Shown in pieces: positions 31,606 through 40,588 of a stretch of DNA of 56,083 bases (positions within the stretch are counted from its first letter, which is position 1; each line of letters starts with the position of its first letter). The translations under genes were made by a program, and so were the position numbers. The notes under the pieces are model-generated. The model had not been told where the DNA came from. It made no database searches and saw only the letters and a program-made list of their open reading frames with translations. The DNA is from Atopococcus tabaci DSM 17538. Its GTDB lineage: Bacteria > Bacillota > Bacilli > Lactobacillales > Carnobacteriaceae_A. Where the stretch lies: positions 1 through 56,083 of the forward strand of contig NZ_AUCD01000007.1 in the NCBI RefSeq assembly GCF_000429585.1, read 5' to 3'.

Positions 31606-32613
31606 ATGCGAAACATATATTTGATTGTCGGCCTGTTTATCCTGGGGTTGACCGTCATCGATTTGATTTGGACGACGCTTTGGGTGAACGGGGGAGCGGG
31701 ACCGGTTTCGAACCGGCTGGCATCCGGCACATGGCGGGTGTTCCGAAAGATGGCAGGAAAGAAGAAGCGGTTGTTGAGCTTATCGGGCCCGGTGATTTTG
31801 GTGCTGACATTGGGCATGTGGGTGCTGTCGATGTGGATTGGTTGGTCCTTCGTGTTTGCGGCGGAAGCGGACGCCATCTCCGACACGATGAATGGAGGCG
31901 ACATTTTATGGTATGAACGGGTGTATTTCACCGGGTATTCCTTGTTTACGTTAGGCAACGGCAATTATTCCCCCAAAGAGGGATTGTGGCAGATTGTGTC
32001 GACGCTGGTCTCCGGCAGTGGGATGCTTTTTTTGACCCTGGGCGCCTCTTACATCATCTCGGTGGTGGATGCGGTGGTCCGCAAGCGCGCGTTCGCGTCC
32101 AGCATCACCGCCCTTTCTACAGATGCTTCCACAATCGTCAAGGAAGCGTGGAACGGAGAAGAGTTCCATCAATTGGATTTGCTACTCATGAACCTCTCTT
32201 CGGAATTGAGCGCGTTGACCCAGCAGCATGATGCGTACCCTTTGCTTCATTTTTACTACAGTGAAAAATCTGGGCAGTCGGCAGCTGTGGCGGTTGCGGC
32301 ACTGGACGAGGCTTTGACAATCATCGAATGCGGCGTGGAACCGGAATCTCGTACGAACGCCGTTCTCATGCGCAATATGCGTTCCACTATCCAAGAGTAC
32401 CTAGAGACACTTGATTTCTCCCGCATCGCTTCTTCCGACGACGTGCCGCCGCTTCCGGATCTGCGCTCGCTGAGGGAGACGGGTATTCCGGTCGTTTCTG
32501 ACGAAGAATTTGAAGCGAACGTGGAAGAGCTGGCGGGCCGACGGAAGAAATTGTACGGTCTGATCAAAGCGAACGCCCGGAAGTGGCCGGGAAAACAAAG
32601 GACCTCCTCATAA
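31606..32613 (+). CDS. Ion-channel (two-helix pore) membrane protein
   Basis: 335 residues. N-terminal helix YLIVGLFILGLTVIDLIW, then VILVLTLGMWVLSMWIGWSF, a pore loop YFTGYSLFTLGNGNYSP and a second pore helix IVSTLVSGSGMLFLTLGASYI. The rest (about 170-335) is a soluble helical domain. The pore loop resembles K+ channel filters (T-V-G-Y-G-D) but reads T-L-G-N-G-N, so ion selectivity is uncertain. ATG preceded by AAGGAGGAGG. It is divergent from asdA, with a 180-bp shared intergenic region. Confidence 0.75.
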   Translation: MRNIYLIVGLFILGLTVIDLIWTTLWVNGGAGPVSNRLASGTWRVFRKMAGKKKRLLSLSGPVILVLTLGMWVLSMWIGWSFVFAAEADAISDTMNGGDILWYERVYFTGYSLFTLGNGNYSPKEGLWQIVSTLVSGSGMLFLTLGASYIISVVDAVVRKRAFASSITALSTDASTIVKEAWNGEEFHQLDLLLMNLSSELSALTQQHDAYPLLHFYYSEKSGQSAAVAVAALDEALTIIECGVEPESRTNAVLMRNMRSTIQEYLETLDFSRIASSDDVPPLPDLRSLRETGIPVVSDEEFEANVEELAGRRKKLYGLIKANARKWPGKQRTSS

Positions 32614-32616
32614 GAT

Positions 32617-32645
32617 TTGACAACTTGTACAGACAAGTATAATAT
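32617..32645 (+). promoter_or_regulatory. tre operon promoter with TreR-like operator
   Basis: TTGACA (32617-32622), 17-bp spacer, TAATAT (32640-32645). The spacer holds the inverted repeat ACTTGT-ACAG-ACAAGT (32623-32638), which resembles the GntR-family TreR operator (CTTGTATATACAAG). Its position between -35 and -10 implies repression, relieved by trehalose-6-phosphate. No treR gene is in the window. Confidence 0.7.
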
Positions 32646-32710
32646 AAGGAGCGTAACGCTTACAAAAAGTAAGCATGATAATGTAACCGTTTGACGAAAG
32701 GATGAAAAAC

Positions 32711-34114
32711 ATGGCAATTGATAAAAAAGAAGTCAGTGAAATTGTCGAAGCCATCGGCGGCAAAGACAACATCAACAAAGCCACGCACTGTGTGACGCGT
32801 TTGCGCTTTGCGTTGGCTGACGAAGATAAGGTCGACAAGGAAAAGCTGGAATCGATTGGGTTGGTGAAAGGGTCGTTCTCGGCGAACAACCAATTTCAAG
32901 TCGTCATCGGCCAGGGCACTGTCGACAAAGTGTACGACGAGATGGTCAACCAGACCGGCATCGGTGAAGCTTCGAAAGACGACGTGAAACAGGCGACAGA
33001 AGACAAGATGAATCCATTGCAGTGGGCCGTGAAGGTCTTGGCGGATATCTTCATCCCGATTCTACCGGCGATCGTCACCGCGGGTCTGTTGTTGGGGATC
33101 AACAACCTGCTGACCGGAGAAGGCATCTTCTTCGAACAAGCTGTAGTTGAAGCGTATCCGCAGTGGTCGGGATTGGCTGGAATGATCGCCACCATCGCGA
33201 ACACCGCCTTCACGTTCCTGCCGGCATTGGTCGGGTGGTCGGCGGTCAACCGGTTCGGTGGCAGCCCGTTGCTCGGGATTGTCCTCGGATTGATTTTGGT
33301 CCACCCGGATTTGTTGAGTGCCTATAGTGTGGCCACAGCGGAAGAAATCCCGACGTGGAACCTGTTCGGCCTTGACGTGCAGCAGGTCGGGTACCAAGGA
33401 CAGGTCTTGCCGGTATTGGTGGCCTCCTATATCTTGGCGAAAATGGAACGGTATTTGAGAAACAAGGTGCCGGATTCCATTCAGATGCTGGTGGTCGCAC
33501 CGGTCGCCCTGTTGGTCACTGGGTTGCTCTCGTTCATTGTCATTGGTCCTGTCACGTTTACCATCGCCAACTGGATTACCAGTGCCATTGTCGGCATCTT
33601 CAATTTCTCTCCAATTTTGGGTGGCCTCGTCTACGGCGGATTGTACGGCCCGTTGGTCATCACCGGGATGCACCACTTGTTCCTGGCGGTTGACCTACAA
33701 TTAATCAGCAGCATCGACGGCACGTTCTTATGGCCGATGGTGGCACTCTCCAATATCGCACAGGGTTCAGCGGCATTGGCGATGATGTTTGTGACCAAAC
33801 GCGAACAGACAAAAGGATTGGCGTTCACGTCCGCGATTTCTGCTTATCTCGGGGTCACGGAACCGGCGATGTTCGGGGTGAACTTGAACTACCGCTTCGC
33901 CTTCCTCTCCGCCATCCTAGGATCTGCCCTGGCAGGCGCATGGATTTCCTTCCGCGGTGTGTTGGCAGCGTCCATCGGTATCGGCGGACTGCCGGCGTTC
34001 TTGTCCATCTTCGCAGAACACTGGGTCTCCTTCTTCATTGGAATGGCCATCGCTGTGGCGGTTCCGTTTGTATTGACATTCATCATTGGAAAATCGAAAC
34101 GTCAAGAAGCATAA
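32711..34114 (+). CDS. treP: PTS trehalose-specific EIIBC component
   Basis: 467 residues. An EIIB domain (1-85) with the phosphorylated Cys in ATHCVTRLRFAL is followed by a linker and a 10-helix EIIC domain (from about 105: FIPILPAIVTAGLLLGINNLL, PALVGWSAVNRFGGSPLLGIVLG, ITGMHHLFLAVDLQLI, SAYLGVTEPAMFGVNLNYRFAF). It closely follows B. subtilis TreP. It imports trehalose as trehalose-6-phosphate. No EIIA domain is fused, so a shared glucose-type EIIA is needed. Start ATG 32711 is preferred: GAAAGG lies nine bases before it, whereas the ATG at 32702 directly abuts that ribosome site. It is cotranscribed with the GH13 gene 18 bp downstream. Confidence 0.92.
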   Translation: MAIDKKEVSEIVEAIGGKDNINKATHCVTRLRFALADEDKVDKEKLESIGLVKGSFSANNQFQVVIGQGTVDKVYDEMVNQTGIGEASKDDVKQATEDKMNPLQWAVKVLADIFIPILPAIVTAGLLLGINNLLTGEGIFFEQAVVEAYPQWSGLAGMIATIANTAFTFLPALVGWSAVNRFGGSPLLGIVLGLILVHPDLLSAYSVATAEEIPTWNLFGLDVQQVGYQGQVLPVLVASYILAKMERYLRNKVPDSIQMLVVAPVALLVTGLLSFIVIGPVTFTIANWITSAIVGIFNFSPILGGLVYGGLYGPLVITGMHHLFLAVDLQLISSIDGTFLWPMVALSNIAQGSAALAMMFVTKREQTKGLAFTSAISAYLGVTEPAMFGVNLNYRFAFLSAILGSALAGAWISFRGVLAASIGIGGLPAFLSIFAEHWVSFFIGMAIAVAVPFVLTFIIGKSKRQEA

Positions 34115-34132
34115 ATCAACTGGAGGATCGAT

Positions 34133-35809
34133 ATGACTAGAGCATGGTGGAAAGACAGCGTCGTTTACCAAATTTATCCGCGCAGCTTCATGGACAGCGA
34201 CGGGGACGGCATCGGGGACATTCCCGGCATCGTCTCCAAGCTGGACTACTTGGAAAATTTGGGTGTGGACGTCATCTGGTTGTCCCCGGTGTACGAGTCA
34301 CCCAATGACGACAACGGGTACGACATCAGCGACTACAAGAAAATTATGGACACGTTCGGCACGATGGCGGACTGGGAAGAGCTGTTGGATGAACTCCACA
34401 GCCGCGGCATGAAGCTGGTCATGGACTTGGTCGTGAACCATACCTCAGATGAGCACGCGTGGTTTGTGGAAGCCAAACAATCCAAAGACAACCCGTACCG
34501 CGACTATTACATCTGGCGGCCGGGAAAAGACGGGAAAGAACCATCCAACTGGTATTCCAATTTCGGCGGTTCGGCATGGCAATATAATGAAGAAACAGGT
34601 GACTACTACCTGCACTTGTTTTCGAAAAAGCAGCCCGATTTGAACTGGGAAAACCCGGCCGTACGCGAAGAAGTGTACGACATGATGCGCTGGTGGCTGG
34701 ACAAAGGGGTGGACGGGTTCCGGATGGACGTCATCAACTTCATCTCCAAACCCGACACCTTTGAAGACGGCGAACCGAAACCCGGGAAGAAATACGCTTC
34801 GGGAAGCAGCCAATACCGGAATGGCCCGCGCATCCATGACTACTTGCACGAGATGCACCAAGAAGTCCTGTCCAAGTATGACGTCATGACGGTTGGCGAG
34901 ATGCCGGGTGTCACGCCGGAACTGGCGCGTCTGTACACCGACGAAGCGCGGGAAGAGTTGAACATGGTGTTCCAATTCGAACACATGGGACTCGACAGCG
35001 GCCCGAGCGGCAAATGGGAGTTGAAGCCGTTGGAGCTGAGGGATTTGAAAGAGAACCTCACCAAATGGCAGGAAGCGCTGGAAGAGGTGGGGTGGAACAG
35101 CCTCTACTTCAACAACCACGACCAGCCGCGCGCCGTTTCCCGTTTCGGAGACGACACGCGTTACCGCAAGGAGTCCGCGAAGATGCTGGCAACTTTATTG
35201 CATATGATGAAAGGGACACCTTACGTTTATCAGGGTGAAGAAATCGGCATGACCAACGTCTCGTTCGATTCCATCGACGACTACCGCGACATCGAAACGC
35301 TGAACGCGTATGACGAGATGAAAGAAGAAGGCAAGTCGGAAGAAGACATCATGGAAAGCATCCACGCGAAAAGCCGGGACAACGCCCGCACGCCGATGCA
35401 GTGGGACACTTCCGAAAACGCCGGCTTCACCACCGGAGAGCCGTGGATTGGAGTCAATCCGAATTACACAGACGTCAATGCCGAAGAAGCGTTGAACGAC
35501 ACGGACTCCATCTATCATTACTATCGGACATTGATCTCCCTGCGCAAACACCACGATGTGATTGTCGACGGGAAGTACGCGTTAATTCTGGAAGACCATC
35601 CAGAAATCTACGCCTACACCCGCACACTGGGAGAAGAAACCTTATTGGTCATCTGCAACTTCTACGACGGCGAACCGGAACTCGACTGGCCGGAAGACTT
35701 GCGCGGCAAGGAACAAGAATTGTTGATTGCGAACTATCTGGTGGAAGAACCAGAGGAAACAACGATTAAATTGTGCCCGTACGAAGCACGAGTGTATTTA
35801 GTGAAATAA
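34133..35809 (+). CDS. GH13 alpha-glucosidase: phosphotrehalase or oligo-1,6-glucosidase type
   Basis: 558 residues of the GH13 oligo-1,6-glucosidase subfamily. Catalytic residues: nucleophile D199 in GFRMDVIN, acid/base E256 in TVGEMPG, and D330 in NNHDQPR; calcium loop DSDGDGIGD (21-29). Val200 after the nucleophile is shared by alpha-1,6-glucosidases and by trehalose-6-phosphate hydrolases. By operon position after treP it should split trehalose-6-phosphate into glucose and glucose-6-phosphate. Its sequence, however, reads more like oligo-1,6-glucosidase (WWKDSVVYQIYPRSFMDSDG, WIGVNPNYTDVNAEEAL) than like classical TreA/TreC. Start ATG has GGAGG upstream. It ends at a strong terminator. 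Confidence 0.88.
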   Translation: MTRAWWKDSVVYQIYPRSFMDSDGDGIGDIPGIVSKLDYLENLGVDVIWLSPVYESPNDDNGYDISDYKKIMDTFGTMADWEELLDELHSRGMKLVMDLVVNHTSDEHAWFVEAKQSKDNPYRDYYIWRPGKDGKEPSNWYSNFGGSAWQYNEETGDYYLHLFSKKQPDLNWENPAVREEVYDMMRWWLDKGVDGFRMDVINFISKPDTFEDGEPKPGKKYASGSSQYRNGPRIHDYLHEMHQEVLSKYDVMTVGEMPGVTPELARLYTDEAREELNMVFQFEHMGLDSGPSGKWELKPLELRDLKENLTKWQEALEEVGWNSLYFNNHDQPRAVSRFGDDTRYRKESAKMLATLLHMMKGTPYVYQGEEIGMTNVSFDSIDDYRDIETLNAYDEMKEEGKSEEDIMESIHAKSRDNARTPMQWDTSENAGFTTGEPWIGVNPNYTDVNAEEALNDTDSIYHYYRTLISLRKHHDVIVDGKYALILEDHPEIYAYTRTLGEETLLVICNFYDGEPELDWPEDLRGKEQELLIANYLVEEPEETTIKLCPYEARVYLVK

Positions 35810-35813
35810 ATGA

Positions 35814-35856
35814 AAAACAGACCTGAGCCCCATTTAAGAGGTTCAGGTCTGTTTTT
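35814..35856 (+). terminator. Terminator of the tre operon
   Basis: AAAACAGACCTGA pairs with TCAGGTCTGTTTT around a 16-nt loop, followed by T. Confidence 0.85.
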
Positions 35857-35861
35857 GTGTC

Positions 35862-36002
35862 CACTCTTCCATGAGCACGGCTTTGACGAAAGAGTGGAGT
35901 GGGTTTTCTTCTGTACTCTTTCATCAAATATGGTTTCACGAAAGAGTGAATTGTTTAATGACTTCTCACTTCCTCATGGGCAAAAGGTTCACGGAAAAGT
36001 GA
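35862..36002. repeat. Intergenic alternating-hairpin cassette, locus E (word ACTCTT / GAAAGAGT)
   Basis: Left arms CACTCTTCC, TACTCTTTC and TCACTTCC have their AC at 35863, 35915 and 35968 (52, 53 bp apart). Right arms ACGAAAGAGTG, ACGAAAGAGTG and ACGGAAAAGTGA start at 35886, 35938 and 35991 (52, 53 bp). In the third unit both arms change together (CTCACTTCC with GGAAAAGTGAG), so pairing is kept. A core CATGAGCACGGCTTTGACGA / CATCAAATATGGTTTCACGA is partly conserved inside the loops. It lies between the tre terminator and two small genes. Confidence 0.82.
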
Positions 36003-36084
36003 GGACAACTTCCCCATGTTTTTTCATGCTTGACTTCCTCGAGAATCGATCGTACGATCGGATCGCAAAAAAGGAGGAGAAGCC

Positions 36085-36390
36085 ATGTATCGACAATTGA
36101 TGGAGAAAGTATACGATGAATACAAAGAGTTTAAGGCACGGGAGCTGTGTAAACCTCCACACGAAATCTTCGCTGACGCCTTCATGATTGCAGAGTACGA
36201 GAACATTCTTTTTCATTATGAAACGACATTGCTGGAAAAAGACAGGAACGCGTTGAACAACATCTGCCATGCAGCTCTTATCACTCCGAATTTGCTTCAA
36301 AAAACATATGAGTATGCCATAGGCGGTATTCGTCCGTTGATGGATGAAGAAGATTTCAAACTGTTTCTGGAGGAGGAGTTGTCGAAGTGA
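36085..36390 (+). CDS. Small alpha-helical protein, DUF3848-like (paralogue 1)
   Basis: 101 residues, acidic and helical, no membrane segment. The layout LMEKVYDEYKEFKARELCKP, PHEIFADAFMIAEYENILFHY, then a second half with LQKTYEYA and FKLFLEEEL resembles small DUF3848-type proteins found in accessory regions, but the match is tentative. The next gene overlaps it by 4 bp (GTGA) and encodes a similar protein (E-x-x-x-F-K, then EI.....xxAxYExI), so the two are probably duplicates acting together. ATG with AAGGAGGAG upstream. Function unknown. The position beside a DUF262 gene suggests, but does not prove, a defence-associated role. Confidence 0.65.
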   Translation: MYRQLMEKVYDEYKEFKARELCKPPHEIFADAFMIAEYENILFHYETTLLEKDRNALNNICHAALITPNLLQKTYEYAIGGIRPLMDEEDFKLFLEEELSK

Positions 36391-36677
36391 AAGACGAATT
36401 GATGAAAAAGTTGGAGAGGGAAGTCCATGGCTTCAAAGAACAGTTGCTCGAGAAATCAAAAGAAGAGATACTGGAAAACAGCTACAAAGTGGCGGCATAC
36501 GAAGAGATATTCTTTCTGTTCCAGGATGACATAGAAAAGAACCCCGAGAAATACGAAGACCTCTATCTGCATTTGATGGATACAGAAGAGGTCATTGGGT
36601 TGGTTTATTCGGAAGTGTTGGAAAGTGAGTATAACTTTCCTCAGAAGAATCATTTAGATTTTTTGTTCAGCCTATAA
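36387..36677 (+). CDS. Small alpha-helical protein, DUF3848-like (paralogue 2)
   Basis: 96 residues starting at GTG 36387, overlapping the stop of the preceding gene (GTGA), with AGGAGGAG upstream inside that gene. Sequence KDELMKKLEREVHGFKEQLL, then KSKEEILENSYKVAAYEEIF, aligns with the first half of the upstream paralogue at spaced positions. Helical, highly charged, no signal peptide. Translational coupling implies equal dosage of the two products. No known function can be assigned. Confidence 0.65.
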   Translation: MKDELMKKLEREVHGFKEQLLEKSKEEILENSYKVAAYEEIFFLFQDDIEKNPEKYEDLYLHLMDTEEVIGLVYSEVLESEYNFPQKNHLDFLFSL

Positions 36678-36725
36678 AGCAAATACTGGAATCGAGTTGT
36701 ACTAAAATCTCTAATTTCCTACTAT

Positions 36726-38433
36726 CTATTCTGACAGAGTATCTAGATAATTAATAACTTTATCAGCTAGGGCGGCCGTTCGAGCATCTATATCTTTTTT
36801 TGTCCATTTGCTTTTCGCAGCTAATTGTTTATTCTCAGGTACAGCACTTTCAGCGTACTTATGTCTTTTCTCGTTAAAGTCCTTATTGCCGATGTTCTTA
36901 TTCAATTTTTCTAGTAACAAAGTTGCATTTCCTAATTTTCTTGTATATTTCTCACGTTCTTCTGAATTAGGAAAATCCTTCATCCATTGACTGTCCTTAA
37001 CAGGATTTTGAGGAAGAATATGCTCATAGTGAATGTCACTTAAACTCTGCTTTATTTCCAACTCATTCTTGAGGTCATTTTCATTGTAGGTTTCTCTTAA
37101 AATAAACTTTAATCTTCTTTCATCTGTTTGTGTGGTTACTGACTTTCCATGAATAGCTGTTTTCAGTTCGTCGTCTTTTATAATCATCTTTCCAATTCTA
37201 CGTGTAATTTCTTCAAGGGAGAGATCAGCATTATAAACATCTTTAGCTAAGTCGGCTATAGGTTTTTCAATTGTGTTAGCTCTTTTTTCTTTGAAATAAA
37301 AATTTCTAATAGAAAGATTTAAAATTAAGCCTAAAACAGCATTTATTTCTGCTATTGATTTTTCCTTCATAAACATTGCTAATAACAGAGAATGATGTTG
37401 TTTAACATTGAAGACGTTTATGTCAGTAGTAAGTTTTCTGTATTTTTTAATTTCGGTAAGATTGCCATGTTCCTTTAGTTGAGAAGGATTGCGAATTTGA
37501 AGATAGTTTTCTGACGCAATAACTAACTTATCAAGTAACTTTCGCATATCTGTTTTTGAATTTTTATCAAAATAATCATAAATTTTGGACAGTGAATTAT
37601 TTTTTGTGCTTTTTCCTGCAAATAAGGTTGCAAAAGAAACTAAAAACTGACTTGGATCATAATTTTCTAAATTACTATCTACTTTTGCCCATTTTTCTTT
37701 CACGGCAGGCTCTGATAAGGTGATAACTAAATCATTTTTCAGGACGTAGAAATTTTCAAGTTTTTTACCCGTATTATTTAGAGTTTCAAACATAGCCATA
37801 GCTAATTCATCAGTGGCAGTTTTTATAGTGATTAAACTAGTGTTTCTTAAGATTACTTTTATAAGTCTTAAGAGTTCGTCTGAGTTGATTTGCCTTTCTT
37901 CGATGAAATTATCTAATAAGTTATTCAAATAATTATAGTTTCTAATCAAGTTTTGAACGGTTTTATTAGTGTAATCTTTTTCGGAAAATTCTTCTTCAAC
38001 ATTTCGCTTTACTAATTTGTAAAAAAAACTCATTTACTTCTGAATTTTCAAACTTCAACTTTGTCGTTTTTATAGGTGGATCAGTTAAAAAGTCGCTGTT
38101 TACTAAATAACCTTTGTACAACTGCTCGGCAGCATCTTTCTTGTTTAATTCGTCAAGTTTTCTAATAAAAGAAGAAACGAACAATAAGGAAGAGACAGTA
38201 CGTTGTTGTCCATCAAATAGTTTTGTATCCTCGCCCTCGCCAGATAAGGTAAAGAAATTTAACATATGTATTTCCTCATTCGTATCATAAAGAGCTGTTA
38301 AGTCATTAAACAACCTCTCTATTTGTGAAGTACCCCATTCATAAGGTCTTTGGGAAAAAGGAATCAACAGTGTTCCTTCTGATATAGACAAATATTTTCC
38401 TAAATTTGTCTCATGAGCATCAATTTGTTTCAT
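36726..38433 (-). pseudogene. DUF262/DUF1524 (GmrSD-like) protein gene, frameshifted at a poly-T tract
   Basis: The N-terminal frame (38433 to about 38020) has the DUF262 ParB-like signature: FSQRPYEWGTSQIERLFNDL and FFTLSGEGEDTKLFDGQQRT. The second frame (about 38033 to 36726) carries the middle and the C-terminal DUF1524 HNH-like motif YEHILPQNP...LGNATLLLEKLNKNIGN. The frames meet at a run of eight T on the coding strand (38020-38027). Removing one T would give the continuous join EVNEFF-YKLVKRNVEEEF. The full protein would be about 565 residues, like GmrSD-type restriction enzymes that attack modified phage DNA. The gene is markedly more AT-rich than its neighbours, suggesting transfer. 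It may be a true pseudogene, phase-variable, rescued by slippage, or a base-count error. Confidence 0.8.
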
Positions 38434-38636
38434 GTTTTTTCAAAACCTTTCTTATTTTAGATTTAGTCAGTATAGCAACTTGAAAATTATTACGTATTCA
38501 TCATAGAAAATGAAAAACTGAGAAAAAGTATTTAGGTTATATAATTATCAAAACACAAATAGCTATTTTTTCAAGATCCTATAAGAATTTTCTTTTATTA
38601 ATAATGGTTTTGTCCTTCTTTTAGGAAGAGGAAATC

Positions 38637-38672
38637 AAAAAAGCGCTGAAGACATCTCGTCTCCAGCGCTTC
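38637..38672 (-). terminator. Terminator of the opuA operon
   Basis: On the minus strand AAGCGCTGGAGAC pairs with GTCTTCAGCGCTT (one mismatch region) and is followed by T6, 13 bp after the opuAC stop. Confidence 0.85.
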
Positions 38673-38684
38673 TCTTATATCTAA

Positions 38685-39587
38685 TTATTCTGCAGAAGCA
38701 GAAGTGTCGATTCCTTCTGTCCATTCTGCAACTTTTTCTGGGTTGGCTTCGATCCATGCTTGTGCAGCGTCTTCTGGGTCTTCACCTTCTTGGATGTCCA
38801 ACATGATGGCTTCGATGTCTTCAACAGTCCATTCGAAGTTGTCCAACACTTGGTAAGCTTCCGGCATGTCTTCTTGCAAGCCTTCACGGACCATGGTGTT
38901 GATGGTTTCTGCTTCACCGAATGTTCCTTGTGGGTCTTCCAAGTATTTCAAGTCCATTGCTTGGAATTTCCAGTGTGGAGACCAACCGGTAACAACGATG
39001 TCTTCTTGGTTTTCGTATGCCTGAGTCAACTGAGTGGTCATGGCACCGGAAGAAGACGTTTCAACGGTCCAGTCGCTCAAGTTGTCGTAGTCTTCCAACG
39101 CGCGTTGGGAAGCTGCAACAACACCGGCTCCTGGCTCGATAGCAGTGATGGATTTGCCAGCTTCGTCGCTCAAATCAGCGATGGAGTTGACGTCCATGTA
39201 AGACGGAACAACCAATCCGATTGCGGCGCCTTCCAAGTTTGGTCCCAAATCTTCCATTTGGTCGCCGTAGCTTTCAAACTGAGCGTTGTGGGTCAAAGGC
39301 AACCATGCGGATACCATTGCGTCCGCTTCGCCGTTAGCGACAGCTTCCCACATGATGGCGTTGTCCAACTGGGTCAACTTAACATCGTAGCCCAAGTCTT
39401 CCAATACCGTTCCGATAACGTTGGTAGAAGCAATCTCTGTGTCCCATGCAACGTAAGCCAATTCGATTTCCTGGCCGCCGCCTACAGTGGCTTCTTCGTC
39501 ACTTCCGCCGCCAGCACAAGCTGCCAACAAAACAGCAGAAGAAGCGGTCAAACCTAGTCCAAGACGTTTCAAATTCAATTTAGTCAA
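38685..39587 (-). CDS. opuAC: Glycine betaine-binding lipoprotein OpuAC
   Basis: 300 residues from TTG 39587 (GAGGAGAG upstream). A signal peptide with lipobox LLAAC puts the lipid-modified Cys at residue 24. The mature part is an OpuAC-type binding protein: IELAYVAWDTEIASTNVIGTV, MWEAVANGEADAMVSAWLPLTH and VVTGWSPHWKFQAMDLKYLED, containing Trp residues of the aromatic betaine cage. It captures glycine betaine or proline betaine outside the cell for the OpuAA/OpuAB importer, protecting against osmotic stress. It is the last gene of the operon and is separated from opuAB by 155 bp, as expected for a separately expressed binding protein. An upstream in-frame ATG at 39722 lies in non-homologous sequence. 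Confidence 0.9.
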   Translation of the reverse strand: MTKLNLKRLGLGLTASSAVLLAACAGGGSDEEATVGGGQEIELAYVAWDTEIASTNVIGTVLEDLGYDVKLTQLDNAIMWEAVANGEADAMVSAWLPLTHNAQFESYGDQMEDLGPNLEGAAIGLVVPSYMDVNSIADLSDEAGKSITAIEPGAGVVAASQRALEDYDNLSDWTVETSSSGAMTTQLTQAYENQEDIVVTGWSPHWKFQAMDLKYLEDPQGTFGEAETINTMVREGLQEDMPEAYQVLDNFEWTVEDIEAIMLDIQEGEDPEDAAQAWIEANPEKVAEWTEGIDTSASAE

Positions 39588-39742
39588 AATGAATCTCTCC
39601 TCAATAATAGTTTTTATATATTTTCTTACGGTAAAGACGTTTGATGGGCAAACCTTGACCCCCGAAGGCAACAGATATATCAGCTTGTTCAAGGCCTGAT
39701 CACTATTTGTCACGGGGGTCAAAGCGTTTTTGCTTTGTTTGC

Positions 39743-40588
39743 TTACTTATTGAAGTTTTGCATCAAGCGGTCCAAGATGATGGCCAAAACCACCAATCCA
39801 AGACCCGCAACGAATCCGGATCCGACTTGTGCACGTTGCAAGGCGGTCAAGACGTCTTCTCCAAGTCCTGGTGCACCGATCATGGACGCAATAACGACCA
39901 TGGACAATGCCAACAGGATAGTTTGGTTGATACCGGCCATGATGGTCGGTTTCGCCAAAGGCAATTCTACCTTGAAGAGTTTTTGTGAGCCGGTACTTCC
40001 GAATGACTCTGCCGCTTCGACCATTTCTTCAGAAACTTGGCGGATACCCAAGTTGGTGAAACGAACAGTCGGAGGCAGGGCAAAGATAACAGATGAGAAG
40101 ACTCCCGGTACCATTCCGATTCCGAAGAAGGCAACTGCCGGAATCAAGTACACAAACGCCGGCATGGTCTGCATGAAGTCCAAAATCGGTTGGATGATGG
40201 CGTTGGCCCATTGGCTTTTCGCCATCCAAATCCCGACCGGAATTCCAATGATGATGGAAATCAAGCTGGCGATGATCACCAATGTGAGAGTTTCCAACAA
40301 CTGCTCCCACAATCCTTGGTTGTAGATGTACAACAAGCCAACGATGGAGAACGCAGCCAGTCCGAACTTCTTGCCGGTGGCGAAGAAGGCGGCGGCAGCG
40401 ACCAACAAGATGAAGAGGACAGGCGGGATGAATGACAGCAAATCCACCATGCCGTCCATCAATGTGTCTCCGCCGTCTTTCAATGCATCAAACAAGAACG
40501 CGAGGTTGTCGGTTAACCAATCGACCCCGGTTTCGACCCAATCTGCAACGGGTAACTCTGGAATGTTGTTCAAGATACTGTTATCCAT
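39743..40588 (-). CDS. opuAB: Glycine betaine ABC transporter permease OpuAB
   Basis: 281 residues from ATG 40588 (GAGGAATCG upstream). An N-terminal stretch with [20 protein letters not shown] (typical of ProW/OpuAB) is followed by helices [40 protein letters not shown] and the permease EAA-like loop [26 protein letters not shown]. It forms the membrane channel of the betaine importer. The start overlaps the end of opuAA by 8 bp, so translation is coupled. The separate lipoprotein gene is the Bacillus-style arrangement, rather than the fused permease-binding protein of Lactococcus OpuA. Confidence 0.92.
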   Translation of the reverse strand: MDNSILNNIPELPVADWVETGVDWLTDNLAFLFDALKDGGDTLMDGMVDLLSFIPPVLFILLVAAAAFFATGKKFGLAAFSIVGLLYIYNQGLWEQLLETLTLVIIASLISIIIGIPVGIWMAKSQWANAIIQPILDFMQTMPAFVYLIPAVAFFGIGMVPGVFSSVIFALPPTVRFTNLGIRQVSEEMVEAAESFGSTGSQKLFKVELPLAKPTIMAGINQTILLALSMVVIASMIGAPGLGEDVLTALQRAQVGSGFVAGLGLVVLAIILDRLMQNFNK

